Origin: Ktedonobacter sp. SOSP1-85
GTDB taxonomy: Bacteria; Chloroflexota; Ktedonobacteria; Ktedonobacterales; Ktedonobacteraceae
Reading direction: 5' to 3'
Assembly (NCBI RefSeq): GCF_016587415.1
Contig: NZ_BNJI01000001.1
Span: 4,069,501 to 4,133,500, forward strand
Length of the DNA stretch: 64,000 nt
Of this stretch, positions 1 to 8,852 are shown one piece after another. A program made the translations under genes and the position numbers. Position 1 is the stretch's first letter, and the number at the start of each line of letters is the position of its first letter. The notes beneath the pieces were generated by a model. It ran no database searches. It was not told where the DNA came from and saw nothing but the letters and a program-made list of their open reading frames with translations.

Positions 1-1
1 C

Positions 2-2107
2 TCTCGCTTCCTCGTTGAGACCATGGAGCAAGGGGCGCTCTGCTCCGATGAGCAGGGACGTATCTTGATGGTAAATGAGGCAGCCCTCACCATGTTAGGC
101 ATGACGCGCGAGCAACTGTTAGGGCAGACAACGATTGACCCGTTGGGTAAGGCGCTGCGTGAGGATGGAACCCCCTGTCCTGTGGAGGCACAACCAGCGG
201 CACTGGCACTTCAACAGGGCAAGCCTGTGCGCGATATGATGCTTGGCTGCTTCAATGAGTATGAGCAGAGCTATCGCTGGCTCTTGATGAGTGCTATCCC
301 ACAAATTCGTCCCGGTGCGCAGACACCCTCTCGTATTTTTACCATGTTTAGTGATTTTACTCCCTATGCTTACGTGTTCGATACCCTGTTGCGGCAGGTT
401 GGTCTGACCGAAGGTGATAGTAAAGAGCGCCTGCAAGAGTTTGAGGTTATTTTTGAAACCGTTTTCCGCTGTATCTCCATTTACGATCCGCAGGGACATA
501 TTAAGCGCTTGAGTTTTCCGCTCCAACGTGCCTTCCAGCTCTCGGCTGAGGAGGCGAGCCAGCAGACGCTACAGGCCTTAAGTGAGCAGTTTCAGTTTGA
601 GGATGAGGAGGGGCATGTCCTTGCGCTGGAGCAGTGGCCCATGATGTGTATGTTGCGAGGCGAGATACAAAAGAATCGCGTGGTTAGCATCCGCCCCAAG
701 GATCAACCCGAGCAGCATCCTATGCATGTGACCATGTCTGGCTTACCCATCCACGACATTCAGGGAGCCATTGTGGGCGGGATCATGATTTGTATTGACG
801 TGACGGATCAACGGGGGGCTGAACGTTGCTCACAACGCGCCTTGCAAGCCTTGCTCACCATGGCCGAGGCGATGGTCACAGAGCCGCAAGATACGGGGAC
901 GCTCATCGCCCAGACCACAAACGTGGCGCGGCCTCTGGAACGTTTAACCGAGGTTGAGCGTGGCCTGGCGCAACTCCCGCTTGGCTTGTTGGATTGCTCC
1001 TGCGTTGCTATCTTGCTCTTCAATGAGGAGACGCAACTGTTATCCCCTGCCATCGTCTTGAGTCCCGCCCCTGACCTGGAGCTACTCTGGCGTAACCGGC
1101 TCGAGGGGGCGTCGCTACATGCCCTCCTGGGAGGCGAAGAGCAAATACGGCGTTTTTACCAGGGCATACCTCTTGAACCAGCCACAACGCTCTTTTATGA
1201 TCAGCCATCCTATAAATTGGTCGCGCCCATCTCTCGCTATCAGAAGCTAAAGGGCGTGCTACTTATTGATTATGGCGCTCAAGAGCCGCTCCTCTCTGGT
1301 GAAGATGACGCGCTGATTCTGGGTATCGCGCGGCTGGCGGCGCTCCTTGTCGAACGTGAGCAGGCGCAGTATGAGCGCGATCACGCGGTCGCCGAATTAC
1401 AAAAGAGCAACGCCAGGTTAGAGTTGACCAATCGCATGAAGAGCAATCTCGTCTCTATTGTGAGCCACGAATTTCGTACCTCTTTAACAGACATCCAAGG
1501 ATTTAGTGAGATATTGCAGCATAATGAGCTAAATCTCTCTGAGGTCAGAGAATACGCGACCGATATTCGCGAGGACGCGCAACGCCTGGTAAGCCTCATC
1601 AATGATATGCTCGACCTGGATCGCCTCGAGATGGACCATATACAGCTCCACCTTAACTGGCTTGATCTTAACGCGCTTATTAATGAGGCGGTTGCGCGAA
1701 TGCGTCACCATACGCAGAAGCATACCTTCCGGCTCCAGCTTGCCAGGGCGCTCCCGATTCTCTGGGGGGATCGCGAGAAGCTCATGATCGCCCTGATCAA
1801 CTTATTGGATAACGCGATCAAATACTCGCCTGATGGAGGCGCCATTACGGTCGTGAGCGAGCTGGAGGATCTCTTTGTGCATATCAGCGTGAGTGATCAA
1901 GGCGTTGGCATTCCTCCTGAGGAACTTGAGCATGTCTTTGAGCGCTACAAGCGTCTTCCCTCTGGTCCGGCAACCGTTGAGGGGCATGGCCTGGGGCTTT
2001 CTATTGTGCGCGAGATCATCCTGCTCCATGGCGGCAAGGTCTGGGTGGAGAGCGCGCAAGGCAGAGGGTCGATCTTCCATTGCATATTGCGCACCGCTTC
2101 AACGTAA
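2..2107 (+). CDS. PAS/GAF sensor histidine kinase, 5' end outside window
   Basis: The protein is a sensor histidine kinase that would autophosphorylate on His and pass the phosphate to a response regulator. The first ATG is at 23, but the frame stays open to the window edge and the residues before it read like a PAS linker (RFLVETMEQG), so the true start probably lies upstream. From the ATG: a PAS-like region (about 1-110), a second PAS (about 140-260), a GAF-like region (about 275-450), HisKA with the H box SIVSHEFRTSL (His482), then HATPase_c with N box LLDNAIKYSPDGG (Asn about 597), G1 SDQGVGIP and G2 GHGLGLSIV. No transmembrane segment is seen, so a soluble sensor is inferred. No response regulator gene follows, and the ligand is unknown. 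Confidence 0.9.
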   Translation, partial: SRFLVETMEQGALCSDEQGRILMVNEAALTMLGMTREQLLGQTTIDPLGKALREDGTPCPVEAQPAALALQQGKPVRDMMLGCFNEYEQSYRWLLMSAIPQIRPGAQTPSRIFTMFSDFTPYAYVFDTLLRQVGLTEGDSKERLQEFEVIFETVFRCISIYDPQGHIKRLSFPLQRAFQLSAEEASQQTLQALSEQFQFEDEEGHVLALEQWPMMCMLRGEIQKNRVVSIRPKDQPEQHPMHVTMSGLPIHDIQGAIVGGIMICIDVTDQRGAERCSQRALQALLTMAEAMVTEPQDTGTLIAQTTNVARPLERLTEVERGLAQLPLGLLDCSCVAILLFNEETQLLSPAIVLSPAPDLELLWRNRLEGASLHALLGGEEQIRRFYQGIPLEPATTLFYDQPSYKLVAPISRYQKLKGVLLIDYGAQEPLLSGEDDALILGIARLAALLVEREQAQYERDHAVAELQKSNARLELTNRMKSNLVSIVSHEFRTSLTDIQGFSEILQHNELNLSEVREYATDIREDAQRLVSLINDMLDLDRLEMDHIQLHLNWLDLNALINEAVARMRHHTQKHTFRLQLARALPILWGDREKLMIALINLLDNAIKYSPDGGAITVVSELEDLFVHISVSDQGVGIPPEELEHVFERYKRLPSGPATVEGHGLGLSIVREIILLHGGKVWVESAQGRGSIFHCILRTAST

Positions 2108-2228
2108 GGGGAAGGCTTTGGGAGGATGCAGGGGCTAATCCAGAACGAGAGGAAGAGAGAAGGATGGCCAGGAGCGTTTTTTGCGATGATGAACTCCTGG
2201 CGTTTACCGCTTCTCCCTGCAACGAAGG

Positions 2229-2280
2229 TGTTGAGTAGTCCGTATACTGAGAGCTCCCCGTGCTAAAGCAACGGGGGTTC
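2229..2280 (-). other. Transposon right-end hairpin / probable omega-RNA 3' part
   Basis: On the minus strand, a stem ccccgt(t)gc-ttta-gcacgggg (2256-2276) spans the tnpB stop codon (TAG at 2263-2265) and is followed by a tail ending in actcaac. Subterminal hairpins at the 3' end of tnpB are typical of IS200/IS605-type right ends, and in that family the overlapping transcript is the guide (omega) RNA scaffold. The exact end of the element is not certain because the target site is unknown. Confidence 0.5.
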
Positions 2281-3900
2281 CAGAAGTTCGGCCCACGCTT
2301 CCCGTTCTTCACGCCAAAGGAGAAGAGCAGGCTCTAGTGGTGGTTCCCCTGGACTTTCGGGCAGACGCGCTCTGGCTCGAGTCATACCCAAGCTTCGGGG
2401 CAGCGCCTGCCCCTCTCTCGCACGTTGTGTGGTACGCTCGTGTGCTGCCCGCAGGCGCGCCTCCGCACCTTCCCAATACGGCTGGTATCGGGCACACGAG
2501 GGAATGGGATGTGCTGGATCGAGATAAGCGGCGAGAAACGCCGAATACAGGTCGCGTTGGACGGGACCTATGCCACAGGCGCACTGATGCCAGCGCTGGG
2601 AGAGCGGCTTCTTGACCTTCTTGCCACAGCCGTGGCACCATTGGCTCAGCGCCGTCGTTCGTGTGGGAACTTCCACCAGGGTGCCGCCCGTGCTTGCAAC
2701 GGTGCGTCTCAACAGTTCAACAAACATCCCTGGTGCTCGCAGTCCCACACTCTTGCCGAATTGCTTCTGCCATGCCTTGTAGGAGATCTTTTCAATGATG
2801 ATGGTGTTGCCCAGCGCGACGATCTCGTGCACCTTGCGCCCCTGCAGGCTCTTGCGGTGCGCCGCCAGCTTGCGCTCTTTGGTCGCCTTGCGCCGTCGGG
2901 TGGCCTGGTAGCGCTTGCTCTGCTTCCACCGCAACTTCTTCCGGTCCTGCTTTTTGATGCGCCCCTTCTCGTCGTAGTTCTCCGGATTGCCTGCTCGCCG
3001 CTGCCGATCCATCTGCCGTTGCAAACGGCGAATGGCACGGGCCTCGGGCGCCAGTTCCGCACAGAAAACCTCCAGACGCGCCTCCCCTTCCTGGGGAACG
3101 AGCGCCAGGGTCGAGGGACCCAGGTCGCCCCCAACGATCCCTTGCCCCACTTTGTGTTTGGGCTTATGGTGAGGCTTGCCCTCCAGGGCCAGTTGCACCA
3201 CGTAGCGATAGCCCTCTGCATCGGCTCCGGCCGCTTTGGGGCTGCTCGCGGGACGTTGGACGAGGCGGGCGTACTTGATGCGGTGCCTGAGCCCATGGGT
3301 CACCACCTCGTCCTTCCAATCGATGAAGGCAGGAAGCTGATCTCCGTTCCAGAGCAGGAACCCTGCGTTTCCCTTCTCGGGTGGCTGCAGGACAAAGCGC
3401 AGGCCGGTATCATTGCGCTTGTTCTCGATGCTGGAGAAACCACGCCCTCGGCTCTTGAAGCGCACGCGTGTGGCCTGGCCCAGGCAGACGCGGTTGAGGG
3501 CGCGGTAGGCACGGGTCGCCAGGGTTTGGGCGAGCACGGCATCGATGTGCTCGGCAATCCATCCCACGCGCAAGCCTTTGACGGCTTCATGCAATGCTGC
3601 CTCGGTGAACCCGTACTGCTTGCGCAAGGCGGAGAAGGTGACTGCTCGTTGGGTCTTTTGCGTGCGAGGAAGATCGCGAGCCGCTTGCCAGGCAGCGTCA
3701 GCTCGCATGCGGCGCAGGCATTTCTGTCCCTGGGAGAGGATGGCGTTGTAGAGTTGGCGAGCGGCTTCCAGGTGAGCGCGCAGGCGAGTGGCTTGTCCTG
3801 GGTCGACGACGAGGGGCAGCTCGAGCAGAAAGGTAGGCGTTGCCGGTCGCTTCTCCTTGGGATGTTTTGGCTTCTGCTGTCTCTGGCGTTGTCCAGGCAT
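2263..3900 (-). CDS. tnpB: Large TnpB-type RNA-guided nuclease (IS605 OrfB family)
   Basis: This 545-residue protein matches TnpB: an N-terminal OrfB helix-turn-helix-like region, a RuvC core and a zinc ribbon. The three RuvC acidic residues are visible: Asp259 in GGDLGPSTLAL, Glu370 in IIIEKIS and Asp450 in VQRDLYSAF. The zinc ribbon reads CHGCGKK...HQCACG, with the second pair C-x-C rather than the usual C-x2-C. It is longer than most TnpBs (about 400 residues), with a basic linker (about 300-350) and about 80 extra C-terminal residues that overlap the presumed omega RNA. TnpBs cut DNA next to a short target motif under guide of that RNA. No tnpA lies next to it, so it is a stand-alone copy, and with intact catalytic residues it may be active. 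Confidence 0.9.
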   Translation of the reverse strand: MPGQRQRQQKPKHPKEKRPATPTFLLELPLVVDPGQATRLRAHLEAARQLYNAILSQGQKCLRRMRADAAWQAARDLPRTQKTQRAVTFSALRKQYGFTEAALHEAVKGLRVGWIAEHIDAVLAQTLATRAYRALNRVCLGQATRVRFKSRGRGFSSIENKRNDTGLRFVLQPPEKGNAGFLLWNGDQLPAFIDWKDEVVTHGLRHRIKYARLVQRPASSPKAAGADAEGYRYVVQLALEGKPHHKPKHKVGQGIVGGDLGPSTLALVPQEGEARLEVFCAELAPEARAIRRLQRQMDRQRRAGNPENYDEKGRIKKQDRKKLRWKQSKRYQATRRRKATKERKLAAHRKSLQGRKVHEIVALGNTIIIEKISYKAWQKQFGKSVGLRAPGMFVELLRRTVASTGGTLVEVPTRTTALSQWCHGCGKKVKKPLSQRWHQCACGIGPVQRDLYSAFLAAYLDPAHPIPSCARYQPYWEGAEARLRAAHERTTQRAREGQALPRSLGMTRARARLPESPGEPPLEPALLLWREEREAWAELLEPPLL

Positions 3901-4078
3901 GTCGGCTCCTTTTCTCCATTCCTATTGATGAATCGTGCTGATATGCCTATTCTACCAGAACAAGCAGAAGAACACAAGTTCTATTTTTAAAAATACTCTG
4001 TTCTATTCGCGCACGAGAGCGGATGTGGCGATTCATCCCTGGCATCAATGACCAGGGCTTTCTCGCCACGTTCTCTGT

Positions 4079-4516
4079 AATGTTGTAGAGGCCCGCTCCT
4101 TCGAGGAGCGCCTAGAGCAGACCGTCAGCCGCTATCAGAATCAATCCCTGGAGGCGGCACAGGTTATTGCTGAAGCCATCAAGCTTGCCAAGGATATATG
4201 AGCTGCACGCAACCGTGGAGAGCAGCTTGGCCTCAATGATGAAGAACTGGCATTTTATGACGCCTTGCTGACGAATGAGAACGCACAGCAGATCCTCAGC
4301 AACGAAAAGCTCTGTGCCATAGCGCAGGAGCTCGTGCGAGTTGTTCGACAGAATATTACCATCGACTGGAACATTCGCGAGAGTGCTCGCGCTAAGATGC
4401 GCACCATCATTAAACGCCTGTTACGCCAACATGGCTATCCACTCGATTCTCAAGCCAGGGAAATCAGCACCCTTATTGAGCAAATGGAGCATCTCAGCAA
4501 GATCTGGGCAGCATAA
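4079..4516 (+). pseudogene. hsdR C-terminal relic (type I restriction subunit)
   Basis: Frame 2 from about 4079 reads like the C-terminal helical domain of HsdR: ARSFEERLEQTVSRYQNQS, an in-frame TGA at 4199-4201, then a continuation with LNDEELAFYDALL, ELVRVVRQNITIDWN and ARAKMRTIIKRLLR. These are characteristic HsdR end motifs. The motor and nuclease domains are absent and no hsdM or hsdS is nearby. The fragment sits between the TnpB element and the IS256 copy, so insertion-driven decay of a former restriction locus is likely. An ATG at 4265 could give an 83-residue product, but nothing suggests it is functional. Confidence 0.75.
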
Positions 4517-4528
4517 ACAAGAAGTATA

Positions 4529-4564
4529 GCCACCAGGGGAAGTATTTCTGCCTTTCCTGGTGGC
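4529..4564 (+). terminator. Hairpin after the hsdR relic
   Basis: Arms gccaccagg (4529-4537) and cctggtggc (4556-4564) form a 9-bp stem 13 nt after the relic's stop codon. There is no clear T run after it, so it is a weak intrinsic terminator at best, perhaps left over from the old hsd operon. Confidence 0.35.
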
Positions 4565-4640
4565 TGCACTGTCCAAGCCGACGAAATAGGCATATCCAAG
4601 AATATTTCTGCGCACTATACACGATCCTCCTAAATTGAGG

Positions 4641-5951
4641 GTGTAGAATGTTTTGTGTATGTGACGACAAAAAACGTAGTGGATGAAGAGAGGAAGAAGT
4701 ACAACAGATGACCATTCGACGCGAATTGATTGATGAACTGCTCAAAGAATGCACCGATCCCAAAGAACTTCTCGCCGAAGGAGGCTTGCTCAAAGAGCTG
4801 ACCAAGGCCCTGATAGAGCGCTGCTTGGAAACGGAGATGGAGGAGCACCTGGGCTATCCCAAGCATGCCAAACGCAGTGACACCACGCGCAACGCCCGCA
4901 ATGGAAGCAGCCGCAAGACCCTCAAGGGATCCCAAGGCGAGATCAGCATTGCCGTGCCACGTGAGCGTGAAGCCAACTTCGAGCCTACCCTCATTCCCAA
5001 GCACCAGACTCGGCTTGATGGCTTCGAAGACAAGATTCTTGCCCTCTATGCACGTGGCATGACGACCCGTGATATCCAGGCTCAGGTTCACGACCTCTAT
5101 GGTGTTGAGGTCTCGCCCACCTTCATTTCCAATGTGACCGAAGCTGTCCTCGAAGAGGTTCGTCAGTGGCAACATCGCCCGCTGGAAGCCGTCTATCCCA
5201 TCGTCTATGTGGATTGTCTGGTGGTCAAGGTCCGTGAGAACCAGCGTATCATCAATCGGGCTCTTTACCCGGCCTTGGGTGTGGATATGGAAGGACAAAA
5301 AGAATTGCTTGGGATGTGGCTGGGACACAATGAAGGCGCCAAATTCTGGCTGTCGGTCTTCACTGAACTGCACAATCGAGGACTCAAAGACATCTTTATT
5401 GCCTGTGTGGATGGGCTCACAGGCTTACCTGAAGCCATCGAAACGCTCTCCCCCACACTCGCGTCCAGCTCTGTATGGTCCACATGGTGCGCAACTCGCT
5501 CAAATATGTCTCGTACAAACATCGCAAGGAGGTGGCAGCCGACCTGAAGTTGATCTATTCAGCAGCGACCGAAAGCGAAGCGCAGGTCTATCTCGACCTC
5601 TTTGCCGAGAAGTGGGATCGGCAGTACCCAAGCATCAGTAAGCTGTGGGCGAGGCACTGGAGCCATGTGATCCCCTTGTTTGCCTTTCCCGAAGACATCC
5701 GCAAGGTCATTTACACCACCAATGCTATCGAGTCCGTCAACATGTCCTTACGCAAAGTGACACGCAACCATCGCATTTTCCCTTCGGATGAGGCCGTCTA
5801 CAAAGTGGTCTACCTGGCCATGCACAACATTGCCAAGAAATGGACCATGCCCATTCGCGCATTGGGTGCCTGCGCTCAACTGTTTTGCCATCGAATTCGG
5901 GGAGCGTTTCCCTCAATAGACGAAAACACATACATAAAATACTTGACAGAC
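4641..5951 (+). mobile_element. IS256-family insertion sequence (inactivated)
   Basis: The element carries one transposase reading frame that is broken by a frameshift. Candidate imperfect terminal inverted repeats are gtgtagaatgttttgtgtat (4641-4660) and, inverted, acatacataaaatacttgac (from 5928); the two agree in the acataca and aaaa blocks but diverge further in. The right repeat overlaps the last codons of the transposase, as happens in this family. Flanking target duplications were not found, so the borders are approximate. Confidence 0.65.
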
Positions 5952-5963
5952 TCAGAGAGATAG
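4708..5963 (+). pseudogene. IS256-family (Mutator-type) transposase, frameshifted
   Basis: Residues 1-250 read as an IS256 transposase: HLGYPKHAKRSD, a helical DNA-binding part, then the DDE core with Asp169 in YVDCLVV and Asp235 in ACVDGLTG. After GLPEAIETLSP the frame goes wrong near the CCCCC run at 5450-5454. The homologous continuation (expected HTRVQLCMVHMVRNSL) is in another frame through 5963, and the catalytic Glu (NAIESVN, codon 5730-5732) lies in that part. One base is missing relative to an intact gene. IS256 enzymes are normally made from one frame, so I call this inactive; a slip on the C run cannot be excluded. Confidence 0.85.
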
Positions 5964-6143
5964 AGTTAATCTTATGCGCGCAGTCACTTTATTGAGACCA
6001 TGGCTGTAAATAGGCTTGCTTGTTGAGCATAGAGGTTGTTATGAAAAATAGGATGAGTTATTCTCTTTTCTGTTCTTAACAACCTCCAAGAAGAACAACG
6101 TCGCTGTAGCCTTCTCAAACGCTCTCATATGAGGTGCTATCCC

Positions 6144-6629
6144 ATGTCTGCCAAGAAGTTCAAATTCACGTTTGGAATCGACGACCTCCTGGGGGTAGCC
6201 ACGCTTTCAGATGGGATTCAGGAAGCAACCATCCCCGCTTCTTTTGAAGGTGACCTCTGGACTTTGATCTTTCCAGTGCGCATATTGTTGTGGGGAGCCA
6301 ATGAGTCCAGATGTTCCTGGAGGGGAGATCCTGGAGAATATCGCTGGCTCTTTTTACGCCAGGATGACAAGCTCTTCATCCACGTTCTTTGGTTTAAAGA
6401 GTATCTGAGTCGCTCCGATGAGCAAGGGGAGACGGTTTTGCAAATAGAATGCGACTTGCTCACCTTTGCCAAACGATTCTCCCAGCAACTCAACCAGCTG
6501 GATTATCAAGAAAATCCCTCTGCTCCTCTTCCTGAGGTAAACAAGGACCTTCAAGCATCTATCAAAGCATATGAGCAAACCAAACGTGAGCAGCAGAGGA
6601 ATGTTCTCAAAAGTGGAAAGAACAAATAA
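6144..6629 (+). CDS. Hypothetical protein, 161 aa
   Basis: I do not recognise this family. The ATG at 6144 is preferred over 6129 because gaggtg (6131-6136) is placed 7 nt before it. The product is soluble, with aromatic-rich strands in the first 100 residues (FTFGIDDLLGV, YRWLFLRQDDKLFIHVLWF) and a lysine/glutamine-rich helical tail (about 120-161) that looks coiled or disordered. No signal peptide or membrane segment is visible. It lies alone between the IS256 relic and a gene-poor stretch, so it may be cargo of the accessory strip. Confidence 0.6.
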   Translation: MSAKKFKFTFGIDDLLGVATLSDGIQEATIPASFEGDLWTLIFPVRILLWGANESRCSWRGDPGEYRWLFLRQDDKLFIHVLWFKEYLSRSDEQGETVLQIECDLLTFAKRFSQQLNQLDYQENPSAPLPEVNKDLQASIKAYEQTKREQQRNVLKSGKNK

Positions 6630-7084
6630 TTGCACCCTTAACGCTTTCCCTATGAGATGAAGACCTCCAGGCCGAACTGCGCCAGCACGACAAGGGTACT
6701 CACGAATCCCTTGCTGGAAGTCTATAGCATAAGGAAAATATGCATGGATACTCATATTTGCTACCAATTTTTCATCCAGTCTGCTTCAAAAAAGATGGTT
6801 CGTGCTTGGCAATGGCAAGAAGGGACAGAATACATCCTTGCCGTCGCATACGTAAGCGATTTGCTGGAGTCGAGCCTTTTTCCTGTTCGCTACATTTTTT
6901 GCTTTTTGGTATGAAAGCAATGCATGATTTGCCAGTAACGTTTTCTAGAGCTTCCTCACCAGATATTGAGGAACTTTATCTTGCTTACCCACAAAGTGGG
7001 CCAAACCGTTGGGGTGTGGTTTATTGGCTCAGTGTGCATCAAGAAGCCAGCAGGTGCCTTGATTTACACTGAGCCAACAAAAAG
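6630..7084. other. No convincing gene
   Basis: Two short overlapping open frames on the plus strand here (6657-6914, 6740-7072) lack a ribosome site, codon bias or family resemblance. Nothing else is recognised apart from an imperfect repeat around 7024-7077 (ggctcagtgtgcatcaag against cttgatttacactgagcc) that could form a hairpin. Confidence 0.5.
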
Positions 7085-7125
7085 AAAAAGAGGAGATACA
7101 GGGCGAAGCGGTATCTCCTCTTTTT
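7085..7125 (-). terminator. Strong terminator, 15-bp perfect stem
   Basis: Arms aaaaagaggagatac (7085-7099) and gtatctcctcttttt (7111-7125) pair perfectly, with A and T runs on the two sides, so it can work in both directions. It lies 17 nt past the stop codon of the minus-strand gene at 7142-7402. Confidence 0.85.
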
Positions 7126-7141
7126 GTGTGTGTTCGTAGGT

Positions 7142-7402
7142 CTATCTCTGCTGTTGGTAGGGGGTCTGCACGTAGCTCGGTTGGCCGAAGTAGACGCGTG
7201 AACGTCGTTGACCAAACAGCAGGTAGAGTAACGGGCCAACGAAAGGAATCAGCCAAATGAGGAGCAGCCAGCCCAGCATACCAAGGGCCGAATGGTCGTC
7301 TTGCAGCACCATGACCGTTTCTATTACGTGGCCGACGAGAGGTATAAAGACTATAATGAGGAACAATAAGCTATTGAACAAACATCCGCGGTTGCCTGAC
7401 AT
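7142..7402 (-). CDS. Small PLDc_N-type membrane protein
   Basis: The 86-residue product has two hydrophobic segments, LFNSLLFLIIVFIPLVGHV (about 8-26) and LGWLLLIWLIPFVGPLLYL (about 42-60), the second ending in the LLFGQRR turn typical of the PLDc_N (phospholipase D N-terminal, bactofilin-like small membrane) family. The tail is Gln/Tyr-rich. I choose the start at 7402 because ggaggag (7412-7418) sits 9 nt upstream; longer starts lack a site. A related protein is encoded at 8853-9041 in the opposite direction. The function of free-standing PLDc_N proteins is not established. Confidence 0.75.
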   Translation of the reverse strand: MSGNRGCLFNSLLFLIIVFIPLVGHVIETVMVLQDDHSALGMLGWLLLIWLIPFVGPLLYLLFGQRRSRVYFGQPSYVQTPYQQQR

Positions 7403-7646
7403 TTTTTCTATCTCCTCCATACTATAAGGCATTTTAAGCGTATAGCAGGTTGCTGATACAGCTACTAACAATTTTGTATTCTAAGCATTGTGTATGCTTC
7501 GATGTGCAATTTTTTCTTGCCTATAGAGAATACGGATAGAGAAAGCAGGACGTTGCAGATAGTCTTTCGTGGTCGATGTTGCCCCAAGAAGAAGTGGATA
7601 CAGGCTGGACTTGTATCCACTCGCATGTCTTTGCTCCTCGGAAACA

Positions 7647-8534
7647 TTATGCTTGTGCCTCAACGTTCCCCGTTTGGTGTTCCTGTTCCCTGTAGGCGTC
7701 GAGAACAGGTTTGACAATAGTGGTGTATTTCGCGTTGCCCCAGCGAAGATATGAGCAGATCTCCCGCCTGGGAATGCCCTGAAGATAGGCGTCAATGACC
7801 TTGCTCCTCTCCTCCTCGGAAATAGGGGTAATAGTGGGGAGCAAGGATACAGGCTGGTTCTGCTGCTGGTCGCTCGCCGTGGCTACTTCGGTGAGTTGCG
7901 GTGTTCCTGGTGTTCCTGTCTGTTCCTCGGAAACGGCGGCCTGGTACAGGAGCGCCCGCAATTCGTTCAGTAATTCTGGCGTAATCACGAGTGTTGGCTT
8001 TGACTCTTGAGGCTGCTGATCGTGGATCTCATTCTGGTGCATGCCGAAGGAAACATTCTTGAGCCTACTCACAAGCAGGAAACCGATAACAGCCACGGCG
8101 CGTAATCCGGTCAACATCCAGAGAGGAATAATCCCTGAGATGCTTTGAGAGGTAACGGGTAAGCCAGTCGCGTGAGCGAGCGCATCAAAGTGGGTCAGCA
8201 GTCCGGCCACAGAGGCAAGCATCGCGGTTAAGGCAAAGTAGATTCCCGCTTTGATCTTGTCTCGTTCGCGTGCGGCCTGGAAACCGTTGACAAAGACGAT
8301 CCCTAAGCTGCTATCAATGGCGAGCGCTTGCGCCCAGGCCCACGCAACTGACAGCGGGGTATGATCTTGCATGATATCGCCGTCTGTTAGAAAGTTCGCG
8401 GAACTGACAACGACGCCTGCGGCTAATAAAAGCTCGCTGGTCTTTGCCACAAAGTTAAAGATGAATTTGATTGTTTCGTCATACCAGTGCAGGGAAGCAA
8501 AGGTTTTGATGGGGGCTTGACCCTGAGCGCTCAT
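7647..8534 (-). CDS. Membrane protein with C-terminal HTH-like region
   Basis: The start at 8534 overlaps the stop of the upstream gene as ATGA, which implies coupled translation. The 295-residue product has about four hydrophobic segments in residues 25-165 (for example TSELLLAAGVVVSSANFL, ALAIDSSLGIVFVNGF, IYFALTAMLASVAGLL, GLRAVAVIGFLLV), a Gln/Thr/Pro-rich linker (about 185-230) and a C-terminal part beginning EEERSKVIDAYLQGIPRREI that resembles a small helix-turn-helix. The layout recalls plasmid or integrative-element membrane proteins with a cytoplasmic DNA-binding tail, but I cannot name the family. Confidence 0.65.
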   Translation of the reverse strand: MSAQGQAPIKTFASLHWYDETIKFIFNFVAKTSELLLAAGVVVSSANFLTDGDIMQDHTPLSVAWAWAQALAIDSSLGIVFVNGFQAARERDKIKAGIYFALTAMLASVAGLLTHFDALAHATGLPVTSQSISGIIPLWMLTGLRAVAVIGFLLVSRLKNVSFGMHQNEIHDQQPQESKPTLVITPELLNELRALLYQAAVSEEQTGTPGTPQLTEVATASDQQQNQPVSLLPTITPISEEERSKVIDAYLQGIPRREICSYLRWGNAKYTTIVKPVLDAYREQEHQTGNVEAQA

Positions 8535-8767
8535 TCGGCATTCCTTTCTACCGGCAAGAAAACATGGCACATCCCGCCGTGTGCCTGGCGCTCGCTTCCG
8601 ATGGTGTAGATTTCAGCGAAGGCGATGGTAAAGCCGGGTAAGATGTGCTCAAGCTGAGCAACTGCTAAGCGTAGCGTGGCTTCATAAAGTGCGAGCGGTG
8701 CGGTATAATAGAGTTCGTCAAGCTCTTGTAACTGCTGGGCGATGGTTGCCTGATGTGGATTGCTCAT
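8531..8767 (-). CDS. Hypothetical 78-aa protein, coupled to next gene
   Basis: This short soluble protein has an acidic, Gln/Leu-rich helical N-terminal half (ATIAQQLQELDELYYTA) followed by a strand-rich part. No family is recognised. Its TGA overlaps the ATG of the membrane/HTH gene, so the two are probably made in fixed ratio and may interact. An agtcgcat context precedes the ATG with agga-like bases 5-10 nt upstream (gaaggagtcgcat on the minus strand), a good ribosome site. Confidence 0.6.
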   Translation of the reverse strand: MSNPHQATIAQQLQELDELYYTAPLALYEATLRLAVAQLEHILPGFTIAFAEIYTIGSERQAHGGMCHVFLPVERNAE

Positions 8768-8852
8768 TATGCGACTCCTTCCGAAATCTGGTTGATTGAG
8801 CGCAAAATGAGGAGCGTTTCACGAAGGTTATCTCTATGGTCAAAGTAGGGTA

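Noticed and set aside
2425..3990. 521-residue open frame antisense to tnpB
   Set aside because: It is the complement of a GC-rich coding strand, has no family likeness, and runs past the start of tnpB without a ribosome site.
5450..5454. Programmed -1 frameshift in the IS256 transposase
   Set aside because: The family uses a single frame and the bases do not make a standard X-XXY-YYZ slip site; decay is simpler.
6740..7072. 110-residue frame on the plus strand
   Set aside because: It lacks a ribosome site, composition bias or recognisable motif, and overlaps another random frame.
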